Shown: positions 34,151-45,800, counted from the first letter of the stretch. The stretch is 64,000 nt of DNA from Epiperipatus broadwayi (GCA_028023455.1 JAQFVV010000021.1:682001-746000), one strand, 5' to 3'. Translations and numbers: made by a program. The notes: generated by a model not told the origin, from the letters alone.

Positions 34151-35404
34151 AATTTGAAGCTTTATATTCCTAAATGCTTATCATATTTGCTTTTGAACAC
34201 TATATTATGAGTGATTAACAATTTGATTAATTTTATTACTTTTGGACACTGATAACACGTACCCCCCCCCCCAAGGTTTCAGAAATGAAACTTTGGCGGG
34301 AGCTTTGATTTTTGAATGTCACGTGACATGCCCCAAATAATAATATTTATAAATTTTCTTTTTTTATAAACTTTAAATGTAAAAAAAAAGTATATAAATA
34401 TTTGATTTAAATATATTTATTTTAAAATATTTAAGTGAAAAGATCATGTAAATGTTAATGAGGTGATGTCACATGCTGTCACAGTTAATGTATTTGATTT
34501 CCATCGGGGTAGAATAACTGAAGGAAGATTTACCTGCCAGGTGTATGCATTAAAAGTTAATTTGTTCTTTTCATTCTCCTTCTATTTTGAGATTTTATAT
34601 TGAAAATATTTTATTTTAAAATGAGTTTGTTTAAAAATACGACTGTGAAAATTTGATACGGTAATAAAATATTGCAAACTGCCATAAATAATACATTTGA
34701 GTCCTTTTGATGACAAAGAAGGTCTGACATGAGATTAGCTGGCATATACACACCAGTTCTTACACCTAAATGGTATGTGCCCCTAGGCAAAGAGTAGGCA
34801 GATACCCTAAATAAATAATTCCTAAGGTGTATGCTCATGTGGATATATGTACAGAGAGTGTGCAATAGGACAATACATAACTGCAGTTATTACAATGTTG
34901 ATAGATGGTAATTTTAAAATGTCTACCGATTTGGGTTGAAAGGAACTGTATTTCCTATTTTATACCACGTAGTCGTAAACAAATGACTTCATATATTCTA
35001 TACTTATATTTCCGTGTGTTCTTAAATATTATAATTACATACATGTTGAAATATGATAAATTTTTATCATTTATATTACTTTTACTCAGAAATGAAAACG
35101 ATACCAGTGATGAGTTTTATATTGTTGTTTTTTTTTCATATTTTCATCTAGAAAAAGTTATTTACCGTAAAGAGAACAATCGTGTTCTTTAGATTTTATT
35201 TATTGAATTACAAATTCATACCGTTGGCACAAAAATATATTTGAAACTATTTATGAAATAGAAGAAGAGATCACTTTAGTTTTCAGTTTGAAGTACTTTT
35301 GTTTTATATATATGCAGTGGCTTAGCTAAAAAAAATTAGATCTCTGCACAAAATTTTAAAAAAGATCTTTTTTAATATTTACAATATATAATTTATTACT
35401 CTTA
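34151..35404. other. AT-rich DNA with an E-box palindrome
   Basis: Includes an 11-C run at 34262-34272 and the palindrome at 34316-34329. Open frames of 84 codons (34611-34865, minus) and 95 codons (34905-35192, plus) have no family signature and have the composition of random AT-rich DNA. Confidence 0.35.
34316..34329. promoter_or_regulatory. Perfect CACGTG palindrome (CLEAR/E-box type)
   Basis: ATGTCACGTGACAT is a perfect 14-bp palindrome containing GTCACGTGAC, the exact consensus of the CLEAR element bound by TFEB/MITF-type bHLH-ZIP factors in animals. Nearby sequence (34295-34340) is richer in GC than the surroundings. No promoter or transcript is visible, so function is not shown. Confidence 0.3.
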
Positions 35405-35745
35405 TTTCCATCTTTTAACAAAGTGGTCAACAATCAAAGATCCTAAAAACCCAACATTCTGTATTTGGCATTTTTCATTCATTTGAATAATTATTCTTCC
35501 CACTTTGTCTGATATAGTATCCATGTCCACAATGTAGTTCTTCCACTTTTTATTTATAATGAATCTGTTCTATTTGTGCTTCCAATATTTATGCCTTTGT
35601 AGTAAATTATATACCCATTTTTTAAATCAGTTGTCTCATCACTTTTTCTTCTAATTTTACAAAGTCCAGAAATTTCCCATTTAATATTAGGTAGTCCTTC
35701 CAATTTATGCAATCTTCCTTTTCTTGAAAGTAAGTTCAGTTGCAT
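35405..35745 (-). pseudogene. RTE LINE endonuclease (APE-type) fragment, minus strand
   Basis: On the minus strand 63 codons from 35745 read RLHKLEGLPNIKWEISGLCK, IRRKSDETTDLKNGYIIYYK: the N-terminal part of the RTE-type apurinic-like endonuclease (pattern IKWDIIGL-E-RR, then L-GH-LYY-G). After a stop and shift it continues INKKWKNYIVDMDTISDKVG with IIIQMNEKCQIQ, the next conserved block (SDRV, I-IN-KY-I). The catalytic Glu in the GLSE block is replaced (GLCK). Most of the ORF is missing, and no RT follows on this strand. Dead relic of the same family as the 3' ends at 28797 and 58255, or of a close one. Confidence 0.7.
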
Positions 35746-36212
35746 ACGCCAATATAAAAAACCATCATAGATGGCAACCTGGATTCACAATCAGGAAATT
35801 TTTTATTATACTACGATTTCTTCCACAAACTACCTGTTTTAACTGGTCTCCTGGGAATAAGAGTTGTAAAATAGATTTGTCTGTCATGATCATAAATATA
35901 TCTCCATTTGTATAATGATCATTTGCTTATCCATCCACTTACCTATTTACTTACCTACATATCTCTGTATCTATTTCTTTAGGTGTATAAACCTAAATAA
36001 ATAAGATCATTTACAAATACAATCATATTGTCTTCAAAAAGTCAATATTTTAGTTGAACTATTAGATAACTAAAGAAAAAAAACAACTATATTTTTTTGT
36101 TATCTTTAACTCAGAAATAAGAAAAATAACAAATTACCTGACATTGCTTAATGCATTTTAGTGAGAAGATAATTCATATTCATGTTATGTATAAATAATT
36201 ATAAAGTAATAA
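35746..36212. other. AT-rich DNA, no gene seen
   Basis: Nothing recognised apart from a possible short upstream extension of the RTE relic. Confidence 0.35.
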
Positions 36213-36530
36213 TTGTATTTTTATATTGAACTATTTCCGAGTTGGTTAGAGCATTATTTTAAAATTCAATATTCAACAATCTAAGGATCCAGGTTCAAAT
36301 TCCATGCTAGTACTGTCACTAGTCAGGCCAGCAACACCAGAAAAAGAGGAGAGAAAATACCTCTCGAAAAGTGTGCATATACTAACCTGTTTGATGTGCT
36401 ATTACTAACAGTTGAATGTATTTGGAATATTTAAATAAAGTTAAATTTTTCTAAAGACATTCAATACACATATTAGATGATGGAAATAGTCCAATATAAA
36501 AATACAACTTGAACACCATCATCACAAACC
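36213..36530 (+). mobile_element. tRNA-Ile-like SINE between 26-bp inverted repeats
   Basis: The core has GAGTTGGTTAGAGCATTATT (box A region as in tRNA-Ile) and box B GGTTCAAATTCC, followed by a unique 3' body with CAGCAACACCAG and GTGCTATTACTAACA. The whole is bounded by inverted arms: 36213-36238 (TTGTATTTTTATATTGAACT with ATTTCC) and 36482-36507, matching 25 of 26. Beyond the right arm CACCATCATCACAAACC resembles the outer end of the copy at 57913-58244 in opposite sense. Terminal inverted repeats are not a feature of ordinary SINEs. Confidence 0.75.
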
Positions 36531-37060
36531 TTCAGGAAAACATATAGTAATAATAGTTATAATGATATGAATATATGGAATGGATATTAGGCATTTGCCC
36601 TGCTTCATTTCTGTAAAGTCTCATAAAGATATCAAAAGATCTTTTTTTCGCAGTGATATATGTATAATATGTCTCAAATGCTCCTGACAGAGTGAAAATG
36701 ATTGCCTAAAGCAAATAAAATATTTTATTCAATAATGAATAAGTACCCAGCCTATGGAAAGTCTGTGTTTTTTTTAAATTGGTTGTTTGAATAATTTTTT
36801 TTAAAGATTTAATGTAAATAAAACAAAAGATGTTAATATTATATAAATAAATGTGATAAATATATCTGATATAAAAGGTCATCATTTTTGTAACCATTTT
36901 TTTTAATTAGGTGCTTTAACAGTTTTTTTTTAATTTAATGTGAATTAAACAAACAATTTTAATATTATATAAATAAATATGGAATTCACAATTGGAAAAA
37001 ACAATGCTCGTAATAACTCAGCCTGTTTGGTACAATGTACCTGACAAGGTCTTAATATAT

Positions 37061-37127
37061 TTAGTTTTATTAATAGTTTTGTATACTCAGCTGAAGGCTG
37101 AGTACACAAAATTATTAATAAAACTAA
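37061..37127. repeat. 30-bp-arm palindrome
   Basis: TTAGTTTTATTAATAGTTTT, GTATACTCAG and its reverse complement are separated by only six bases (CTGAAG). One mismatch. It could form a hairpin. Relation to the adjacent PLE-type inverted repeat is unclear. Confidence 0.75.
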
Positions 37128-37165
37128 ATTAAAATTAAAGTTTTTAAAATATACCTGTTATTATT

Positions 37166-37462
37166 AATACGCTGCAAATAAATGCGTTACGGTGAAACTT
37201 TTATATGTAATAATTTGTAGGCTTTTTTATATCTATTCTATTTTTCAGACTTAGCACTTTCGGAGCCCTTGTAGCTCTATATTCATAGTCCTTTTCATAT
37301 TGTTAACTATATGCAAATGTATGCAAATTGCCTCCTATACCATCCATTTTTTCAAAATCGTGAAACAAGTGTCTTTTCTGTTTATTGATTTGGCATATAA
37401 AAAAGCCTATAAATTATTACATATAAAAGTTTCACCATAATGCATTTATTTACAGTGTATTA
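37166..37462 (-). mobile_element. PLE-type inverted repeat with hammerhead-like loop
   Basis: Arms 37166-37231 and 37397-37462 pair over 65 bp with few mismatches (AATAAATGC and ACTTTTATATGTAATAAT). In the loop the minus strand reads GGACTATGAATATAGAGC, then GGGCTCCGAAAGTGCTAAG. Its stem II (GAGC/GCTC) plus CGAAAG and GTGCTAAG resembles the core of PLE hammerheads; the element at 49.9 kb has the similar GAAAGCGCTCAG. The 5' core box is altered. No coding sequence. Confidence 0.5.
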
Positions 37463-37860
37463 GTAATTACAAAGTAAGGGTGAAATCAAATTGTTATTAT
37501 ACCTGTTATATTTGATATGTGGATTTAACAGTGTTATGGACAACTGCAAAAAATTACAGTTTATTAATGGCAGAATGACTTCCTTTGCATAAAATGTGAT
37601 TCGTAATAAAAATTATGGATTATTAAATATAAATGGTGGAATTATTTTCTTTGCATAAAATTCTTATAATATAAATTATGGTTTAGTTACTTATAGTTAT
37701 TTATTTATAAAAACAAATTTAAATTTTTTTTTTGGGGGGGGGGGTTCAATTGTGTGAATTTGAAAGTATTACAGACAAATGTAATATATTTTTTTAATTG
37801 GTTGTGAATTTGAGAAGTGACAGCCTTATCAGTAAACATACATTTACAGAAAATATGTGA

Positions 37861-38951
37861 CAATCTTACAGACAAACATTCACATGGAGTTTATATACAC
37901 CAATAAACTTATAATCATAAAAAGTAGATTGTTTGAACTTAAATAATTTTTTATATTCAATACATTTATGAAAAGAAAAATAATATGGACTAATGTTAAT
38001 AAAGTTTATTTCTGTGAACAAGATTGTGGGAGAAAGAACTGTAAAGGAAAATAGTTTTTTTTTTTGGGGGGGAGAGGGGTAATGGTTTTAAAAAGTATAG
38101 AGGAATAATAGGTATAAAAATTGGAAATGTAAAATAGATTTCTCAGAATGTATAAGTCTATTTGTTGTTGTTTTTTAATAAATAATTTTGAATAATATTG
38201 TGATTATAGTTCAAACAACCGATAATGTTAATACATTGTTTTTTATTTATCAATGTTAAATTTATTTTTTTATTATTTATAAGGTTTTTAGATTAGTATT
38301 TATACTTATGCATGCACTGTTTTATTATATTTTTTATTTCTTGTTATTACATAAATTGTAGGCAAGATTACTTAGAAATATTGGAACCATGTGCTCCTAT
38401 TTAAGTTAGACATTTCCCCAAGTGATTTGGCCTGTACTAGAGTTGTAGACTCAAGATTCTGGAATGCATAAAATAAACTGCCATAATTTGGTTAATTGAT
38501 TGGTACTATATGTTCAACCAGAAATGTGAGTGCTTGAATATCACATCATTTCCAAATAAATTTAAAGCCCATATTTTGTATGCAGTGGTGCTGTGACATC
38601 TGCTATATTTTATTCCAAGTCCACCACTCCCCTTTATGTACTCTATGCATCACAAATTATAGCTCAAGAGTTGTTGATGAACTTTGATTCAAACAGAATA
38701 CTGAAGCGGAATCTGAGACTCAGATTGTGCTTCACAGCCACCTCAAATCTTCCATTGCCAAACCTAGTTCGAACCCTACTCGTGCGTATATATTCTTACT
38801 CACTAACAGTTTTTTTTTTATATTTAAAATAATCAATAACGTCGATATTTATGTAAGTATCTGAACTTAAACATTAAATAAAAATATATTAGTTTAATTA
38901 GAATATTCTAGTGAGTACGTATAGGCAATAGGTCATGGAAGAATAATTGCT
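37861..38951. other. AT-rich DNA; possible LINE scrap near 38.43 kb
   Basis: About 38448-38500 can be read as VDSRFWNA, stop, NKLP, similar to a motif near the C-terminus of several LINE and viral-like reverse transcriptases (RFWN-LP). It is too short and broken to call. A 7-G run is at 38066. Confidence 0.3.
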
Positions 38952-39806
38952 AGAAAAAAAATACTAATTCAAAATATTTCGGGAAATTCGATCTATCAGA
39001 TTTTGTGTTTTAAATTATTTTGTTTTATCAAAGTCTGCTTTTTTTTTTTTAATTCCAAGAGGGAAGTCGCAATTAGTGATTGTTCAAATAATTAAAGGAG
39101 GGAAACTTAATCTTGATTTAAAAAAATGTTTTAATTAAACATTTCCCTAAAGTTAAAAGTAGAAGTTAAAATAATTGAGTTACTTTTTGTCATAAACATG
39201 TTTTGTCAAATCTATTTCGATCACCTTATCTAATTCGTCTTCCAAACAATACACAAAATTTTTGTTAAGTTAAAAGTGGAGATTTTCATTAGCTGGAAGA
39301 GATAAAAAAAAAAGACATTCTTTGAATACCTTGGCATAGAGATAAAACGAGCTATTTTTGACCGAAAAAGGTGATTAGAAAAAAAAAAATACTAATTCAA
39401 AATATTTCGGGAAATTCGATCTATCAGATTTTATGTTTTAAATTATTTTGTTTTATCAAAGTCTACTTCTTTTTTTTTTTAATTCCAAGAGGGAAGTCGC
39501 AATTAGTGATTGTTCAAATAATTAAAGGAGGGAAACTTAATCTTGATTTAAAAAAATTTTTAATTAAACATTTCCCTAAAGTTAAAAGTAGAAGTTAAAA
39601 TAATTGAGTTACTTTTTTCATAAACATGTTTTTCAAATCTATTTCGATGCACCTTATCTAATTCGTCTTCCAAACAATACACAAAATTTTTGTTAAGTTA
39701 AAAGTGGAGATTTTCATTAGCTGGAAGAGATAAAAAAAAAGACATTCTTTGAATACCTTGCATAGAGATAAAACGACTATTTTTGACCGAAAAAGGTGAT
39801 TAGAAA
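38952..39806 (+). repeat. 428-bp direct tandem duplication
   Basis: Copy 1 (38952-39379) and copy 2 (39380-39806) both run from TAGAAAAAAAAATACTAATT to ACCGAAAAAGGTGATTAGAA. They are almost identical; most differences are single-base insertions or deletions next to G or homopolymers (TTTGTCAT against TTTTCAT, CTTGGCAT against CTTGCAT). The pattern is more like sequencing error between collapsed or falsely duplicated haplotypes than neutral divergence. A 75-codon frame at 39371-39598 is interrupted in copy 1 and is unlikely to be real. Confidence 0.85.
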
Positions 39807-39834
39807 GTGAAGGAAAGGAGTGGCAGATAAAATC

Positions 39835-40075
39835 CACGTTAGTTTTGACCTGTAAAAAACTTCAATGTACCGAGGCTAAGGAACTTCCACCCTTCTTCTC
39901 CGTTCGGAGACGCTCTTCCGATGAGACCCATACTCAAGGAGCCCGATAAAGATGTACCTGATTTATGAACAATGAACTTAATACCTGCCTGAACAGTCAT
40001 GCCTTTTAAACTAGATCTAGTCACCGAAGGAAATTCAAACACCACCAAAGAAACCGCCCGAGATTATACCAAGGT
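39835..40075 (-). other. GC- and CpG-richer island with 69-codon frame
   Basis: About 45% GC with at least six CpGs, compared with roughly 27% around it. On the minus strand an open frame from 40048 to 39839 reads MVVFEFPSVTRSSLKGMTVQ, then GIKFIVHKSGTSLSGSLSMG and ASPNGEEGWKFLSLGTLKF. I do not recognise the protein. It could be an exon, a recent insertion, or the end of an unknown element. It directly follows the 428-bp duplication. Confidence 0.3.
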
Positions 40076-40919
40076 AATCATTTCGAGTTGCTGCCAAATT
40101 TCATATCAAGTAATTCCCCTCTTCTCTAAATATAGTGTTTAATAAGTAATTCTTGTAAATACTTTGTAAACTCTTACCTTATGATTTAAATATATTTCAA
40201 TCTCTTTATATAACTCTCCATTAATCTTTCCAACCATTAAACCCTATTTAAATAATTATTATTTCTTAATTTCTTTCTATGCGCAATATTTTCTTAATTT
40301 CCATGATTACTTTATATGTTGAATAATATGTCAATGCTATCCCAAATTCCAAGCTTTCATTGGGGGGAAAATGATTTGTTTTAGTAAAATAAGTTTGTTA
40401 TTATATAGCAATAAATGCTTGCCAGTTTGGGAGAGAAAAATAAAAGAGAGTCAAATAATTCTTCTCGTATTCTATTACTTAAAAACAGAAGACAAATTTT
40501 TCTTTCTTAGAAATGTTTTTTTTATTATTATTGAGTAAGAATAGTGCAAATGTATCAAATCTTTGACGTATTGATATGAATTAGTTAATATTTCCTTTAA
40601 ATATTTATCCCCTCTTCTCTTACATATATATAAAATAATTATTTTCAAAACGCTTCAAAAAAAACAAGTATTTCTACCATTTATACGTTGTGGGAAGTTA
40701 TAGATATCTGTCATTTAAAAGTAATTAACAGGGAGGGGATTCTATCATTCTTTAATCTATAATATCAGCGTTAATTTCAATTATTGCATGGCCATTTGAG
40801 TAATTTAAATCATACCAGTACGAAGAGTTATTAATTCAGATAGGTAATAAATTTCCATTTCTTAGTATTAAAACTTGTATATCATATCAATTTAAGTGTT
40901 CGTGTATACGGGCCTTCTA
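40076..40919. other. AT-rich DNA, no gene seen
   Basis: No repeat or coding signal recognised. Confidence 0.4.
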
Positions 40920-41160
40920 TAGATTCTCATATCTATCTTTTGTGCTTCATTCCATGGGTCTCGGTAAGACCCGAACCCCAGATCTTACTCTCCACGTCCA
41001 AGAACAGGTCGGTAATCCCTTTTGATTTCTTCGGCACTAGATATATGATTGCATGGGGACTGCTCCGGAAGAAACATTCTGGCCCATGGCAACTTCATAA
41101 AGTGCATTCTTCATCTTATGACTCGACTCTGCCTAAAGTTTGCAGTTAAGTCAGTCATCT
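40920..41160 (+). other. GC- and CpG-richer island with 69-codon frame
   Basis: About 46% GC. The plus frame 40940-41149 begins MCFIPWVSVRPEPQILLSTS and contains WGLLRKKHSGPWQLHKVHSS; not recognised. On the minus strand GGGGTTCGGGTCTTACC is box-B-like, so a tRNA-derived element is an alternative. No A-tail or target duplication was found. Confidence 0.3.
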
Positions 41161-41869
41161 TTCTTCGTTCACATAATTTGAAGCACGTTCTTCGATCCTA
41201 AAATGGATTTCAACAAATCCCTAATATCCACTCCTCCATTATTCCTTCTAGTTAAACCCTATCTATCTCTTAAATCATACTGTTATGATTTTGCTAAATG
41301 GTTAGTCACAAATTGTATATTTTCTATTAATATTCAAAGGTGCGCCATTTTCACACCATTCTCATTCCCACACACGTATTTGTTTCCAAATGCAGATATT
41401 GAGTTACTTGTCAAATGTCATTACCATAAAATCAATAATCGTAAAGTGCTATCTTTTACTAAATGTCATACTTAATAACTGGAAACAGCCCTATTCTTAT
41501 GCTATCAAAAATCATGTTTATTTCTCGTATTAACTATTGACAGATAAATCCCGCAATAAACAAAACTATTAGTTGTTTATCATTGCAGCGTAACTTAAAT
41601 AAGTATGCTTGATTTGTATTACTGTGAGAGGGTTTAATGGAAAGAAAGCGTGAAATTTATAGTTGACAGATAACGCCATTACTCTGTTATATTTATATTA
41701 AGCTAATTTAATAAATCTTTCATACATTTAAAATATCAGAGTCATTGTTTCATTTATTGAATAATAATAATGTGTTATGTTATATAGCAAGGTTTAAGGT
41801 ACTAGATGATAAAATTCCGCTAATCATAATAATATATCTATAAATAAGTCACTTCCAGTTAGAGTCTTT
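41161..41869. other. AT-rich DNA, no gene seen
   Basis: A 90-codon frame (41203-41475, plus) has no recognisable motif. Confidence 0.35.
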
Positions 41870-42060
41870 TTATGTTTCCGCTTTGTGAGTGCCGGCTGGG
41901 AAAGATGGGATTGGTTCGTGTATCATCAGCAGCGTTGCTCATAAGTTGCCAGAGCTGGGAAATGGGTAAATAGGGCAGAGTTCATGAGTGTGCCTGACCT
42001 AGGTATCTCGCACATGGTTGGACTCGAGGTGCTTTTGCCTAGATGCTAGCTCGTGTTAAA
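41870..42060. promoter_or_regulatory. GC-richer island, possible 5' exon or promoter
   Basis: About 48% GC over 190 bp, non-repetitive by eye, with several CpGs and potential splice donors (GGGAAATGGGTAAAT near 41957-41971; CCTAGGTATCT near 41997). It lies 0.8 kb before the ATG-plus-donor segment at 42839. I infer a possible non-coding first exon or promoter, but no TATA or initiator is diagnostic in this AT-rich setting. Confidence 0.25.
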
Positions 42061-42838
42061 TGAACAGACGAAACTGACCGGTACAATACATATTGTTTAT
42101 TGAACTGCAAGTGTAAAGTATTTTTCTGCATGCATATATATATATTGTAACCATATATTTTAGTATAAAATATAATAATTGATGTAACTGGTATAAAAAT
42201 TTCTCTGTCTTCTTTTGATGATTTGATTGGCTTGATTTGCACTTTGAACAGATTACTCTCTTATATTCAAAATAATTTATTAGAGAGAATGGGTAATATT
42301 TTGCCTTACTTGTTGTCTATATTATTTTAATAAATTTAAATTGCTTCTTTCCATATACTAATTCATATCAAAATGTTTAACTTTTTAAAAATTTTGACAA
42401 CACATTAAATTTGGTAAAATATTATTAAAAATAATAATAATTTTTATTTGTTTAAAATGGTCTTAAAAATTATTTCCATTGAATTAAAAAAACCATTTGT
42501 TCAACTAAATTTAATTATTAAAAATAAATACAGTAATTACGTATGCATTTCAATGTAAAAAAGAAAGGAGCGCGAATTAAAAAAAAAGATCGTCTGATAG
42601 TGTTGCTTTTGGGGGGAGAAAGAAAAGAAAATGGTAAAAGGCAAATGGTGTAAATATGATAAGCTTATTTTAAAATAGTTAACAAGTAAACGGATTACCA
42701 CAAAGTTTTCTATAAACGTAAAAATAACATAGTGGTATTTAATAATAAGATGAATTGCTAAATTTAAAAGTCTGTTCAAGTCGGCTAGCCAGGTGGATCA
42801 AATCGCCAGTAATAATTTTCCAATATTACATTTGAAAT
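42061..42838. other. AT-rich DNA, no gene seen
   Basis: No recognisable feature. Confidence 0.4.
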
Positions 42839-42885
42839 ATGTCGGAGCTTTCCAGTTTAAAAGCAGAATTAATTGCAAGATTTTG
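42839..42885 (+). CDS. Candidate initial coding exon (unrecognised protein)
   Basis: An ATG in moderate context (AAAT-ATG-TCG) opens 15 codons reading MSELSSLKAELIARF plus two bases, then GTATGT, a good splice donor, at 42886. The peptide is amphipathic, with a charged LKAELIARF stretch suggestive of a helix or a SAP-like start, and codons are not merely A/T runs. The preceding sequence (42781-42838) is GC-richer with CAGG and CGCCAG, compatible with a 5' UTR. I cannot find the next exon or name the gene. It could easily be chance. Confidence 0.2.
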
Positions 42886-45800
42886 GTATGTTTTAAAATA
42901 TTTATTATTCTACAATTTGGAAAAATTAAATAAGTATTTTAATTACAGAAGTTTTATAAATATGAAAATTTGCTTTTTAAAAAAAAGAAGAAGTTTAAAT
43001 TAAAGTAAAATGTTAAAGTTATTAACATAGTTTAATATTTCCGTTTATAATTTTAATAAAAAATATAGTATTGATTGATATTTAACTTTGCAATGCCAGT
43101 AATATATTTGCTAGTTAATTTGTTTACCATTTGGATAATAAAAACAGTCTTCAAATAATTAATCAAAGCTATTTTCTAATTTTATCGTCAATTTGGAATG
43201 ATTAAATTAATTGCTATAATTAGTATTCCTAGATTTAAGCGTGGATAAATAAATATTAGCATGGATGTGATAAACTTGGAACAGTTTTAATAGAGAAATG
43301 TAGAAATTAATAACTTATGAAAAAACATTTTCATTTAAACTCTGCGTGTCATGTTTTGGAATTGTTTCATGTTTATGGAGCCACGTAAAATCGTTAATCT
43401 AATAGTGCTTATAATAACTAATACAAATGGATAAAATTACATGTATGGAATTCAACTATAATTGTAGCTATTACTTCGTATATTTATTGTTCGACACATC
43501 GTACATGGATTTCACGGATCATATTTGTAGTTATAAAATGCTATACAATTTAATTTGTGATACACACACCTGCTAGAATTCATGTATTGAACTATAATAT
43601 GCTATACATTTAATTTATATCACACACACACCTGTTAGATTTTATGTATTTGATGAATAATGCATTACTTTAATTTTATCATTAGATGAACTTGCATGTG
43701 AAGTTCATAAGTTATATTTTATTAAGTTTAAATTAATAGGGGTTGAATAAAATACTTATTCAAGAGAATAGCGCTTGCGAAAAAGCTTGAAAAGTACTAA
43801 ATGAATTTATGAGATGTATCAATTTTTATGAGGTATTTTGTGAGTCTTTCCAGATTTCTATTCCTATACTAATATTACTTATATTATATTACATATGTTT
43901 TATCTTAAGCAAGATAAGTTAGTACATTAGTTGTCCTGATTAGCGTAACATTTTATTATGCAAGAACCCACATTTGCTAAAATGTTAGTGTTTTCTGAAT
44001 GGTCAGAATAACTGAGGAGGATGATTTTGCACTTTAATGTGAAGTAAATAGTAATGTTGTTTTATAATGTTAAAAGGCATTAATCTGTGCCGGTGGTTAA
44101 TCCGCAGATTACTTAATTGCCATTTTTTGTATTTTACACTCATTCCTGTGCTGGTGGTTAATCCGCGGAATTGTGTAATTATACTTATTACTTTATGATG
44201 GTGTATAAATCCACAAAGCGTTTAGTGTTATTTAATTCCTATGTGTAGATGAATGCATCCACAGGAATATGGTTTTACTTCATAGATATAAGTTGGGCAA
44301 AGTATTTTAGTTATTCTGCTAAATCATCTTCTTCCATTTGTAAGTATAATTTATAAGTTAGATTATTAAATTGTAGCAGGACATTCTATTCAAGTTACCT
44401 CATAATAATTAACTGTTGGTTGATTATTATTTACCTGAATGTAAGTTTAAATTTTCACTTTATTTAATGATTGCATTATAGCTAAATCCTACAGATATAA
44501 TATTATTTATTATATTATTATAAGTTTACGGTATAGATTTATTGAATCTGGAAATGACATTAGATGTTTCATGAGTTGATGTTGAATTTAGTATAATTTC
44601 CTCAATACATTCATTATATCAAATTGAAATATAAGGTATGATTAGGTTTTTAAAAACCGTACCTATGATATGTTATTGAAGAAAGTCGATGGAATTATAA
44701 TTTATTTATTTTATTTGTTTATTTATGTCTTTAATTATAACATTAGAATTAATTACTTATTATTCATAAATTTGTAAATAAACGTTGATTTATAATTAAA
44801 CTTACTGTGCCGTTGCTATTTGTCATTCGTAAAATCAGAAATCATAAACCTTGGATAGAGCATACATTGAAGTACATACTATCGTCAACATGATATAAGA
44901 GTTTAGTGATATTTTGAGAAAACATTTGGATGCTTTTCGTCTTTGGTAGTTTATGATGTGTAAGGTACAATAAAATCCCATTTACCTTTTCCATCATTTT
45001 AGCTTTGCGTAGTTGATTCTAGTATACAATATAAATTGATTATTAAACCTGTAAACAGATTTACCAGATAATGACATGATTGAATATATTTACTTAACGT
45101 TTTTAAATTGTCATTTGTCAGTATAATAAGAGTCTCAGTGATATAGTAAACTATAAAAAAAGAACCCAAGTATTTATGTTTATTTATTGCAAAGCTTTAC
45201 CTGGACTAGCATTTGTATTAAAAATCATATAGATGGTTTAAAATTTCATAATCTTATGTAGTTCCACAAATTATGCCATCTTGTACATGGTCGGCCATCG
45301 GGTCTCATACAATGAAAATCGCAAATTAAGGTTTGAAAGATAATAACATTACATACTTATAATTTGTTTAATGTATTTTATCATACTACTATGATAGGTC
45401 TTCGCGGTACACCCTGGCTGCGATCAAATTAAATCATAAAAAGTTTATGTTATATCATTGGTTTGGTCTGTGGTAAGTTGCTCCAGATGTTGGTTGTGGT
45501 CTTTGGTGCATAATATAGATAGCATGATATGCTTTTGGTTACAGCTCTTAATAGCTGACAATGTGCAGCGGGAATTGATCGGTGATCGAGGTTACAATTC
45601 TTAGCGCACTTATGTTTTGGTGATATTATGTAGTTGGGACAACAATCGAACGGTTACAATATATATATAACAAACATACTTTTTATATCTGCAGTATGCA
45701 TACATAAATTAACTTTTTTTTTTAAAAATTCAGCTGGTCAAGCTTCGTTTGAGATTTCTAGAAAAAAAATTTACGTTTTTACCCCTAGTGAAAATTTTGC

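Larger units (their letters stand above)
36744..37860 (+). repeat. Interspersed repeat, also at 18403-18925
   Basis: Starts GTACCCAGCCTATGGAAAGT and has a partial second unit at about 36877 (GTCATCATTTTTGTAACC). The part from 37560 to 37820 (ACTTCCTTTGCATAAAATG and TTGGTTGTGAATTTGA) aligns to 18650-18910. Between them lies inserted or extra material, including palindromes at 37061-37127 and 37166-37462. An 11-G run is at 37734-37744. Confidence 0.6.

Noticed and set aside
34905-35192. 95-codon plus-strand open frame
   Set aside because: Composition is that of random AT-rich DNA (F, I, L, Y rich) with no motif.
38448-38500. LINE C-terminal RFWN motif
   Set aside because: Only about eight residues before a stop, with no further collinear similarity.
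41203-41475. 90-codon plus-strand open frame
   Set aside because: No motif, no splice-site support and no GC elevation beyond the background.
45540-45610. Exon after TTTTGGTTACAG reading LLIADNVQRELIGDRGYNS
   Set aside because: No clear donor follows, and joining to the candidate exon at 42839 gives an immediate stop. Mentioned only within the block entry.
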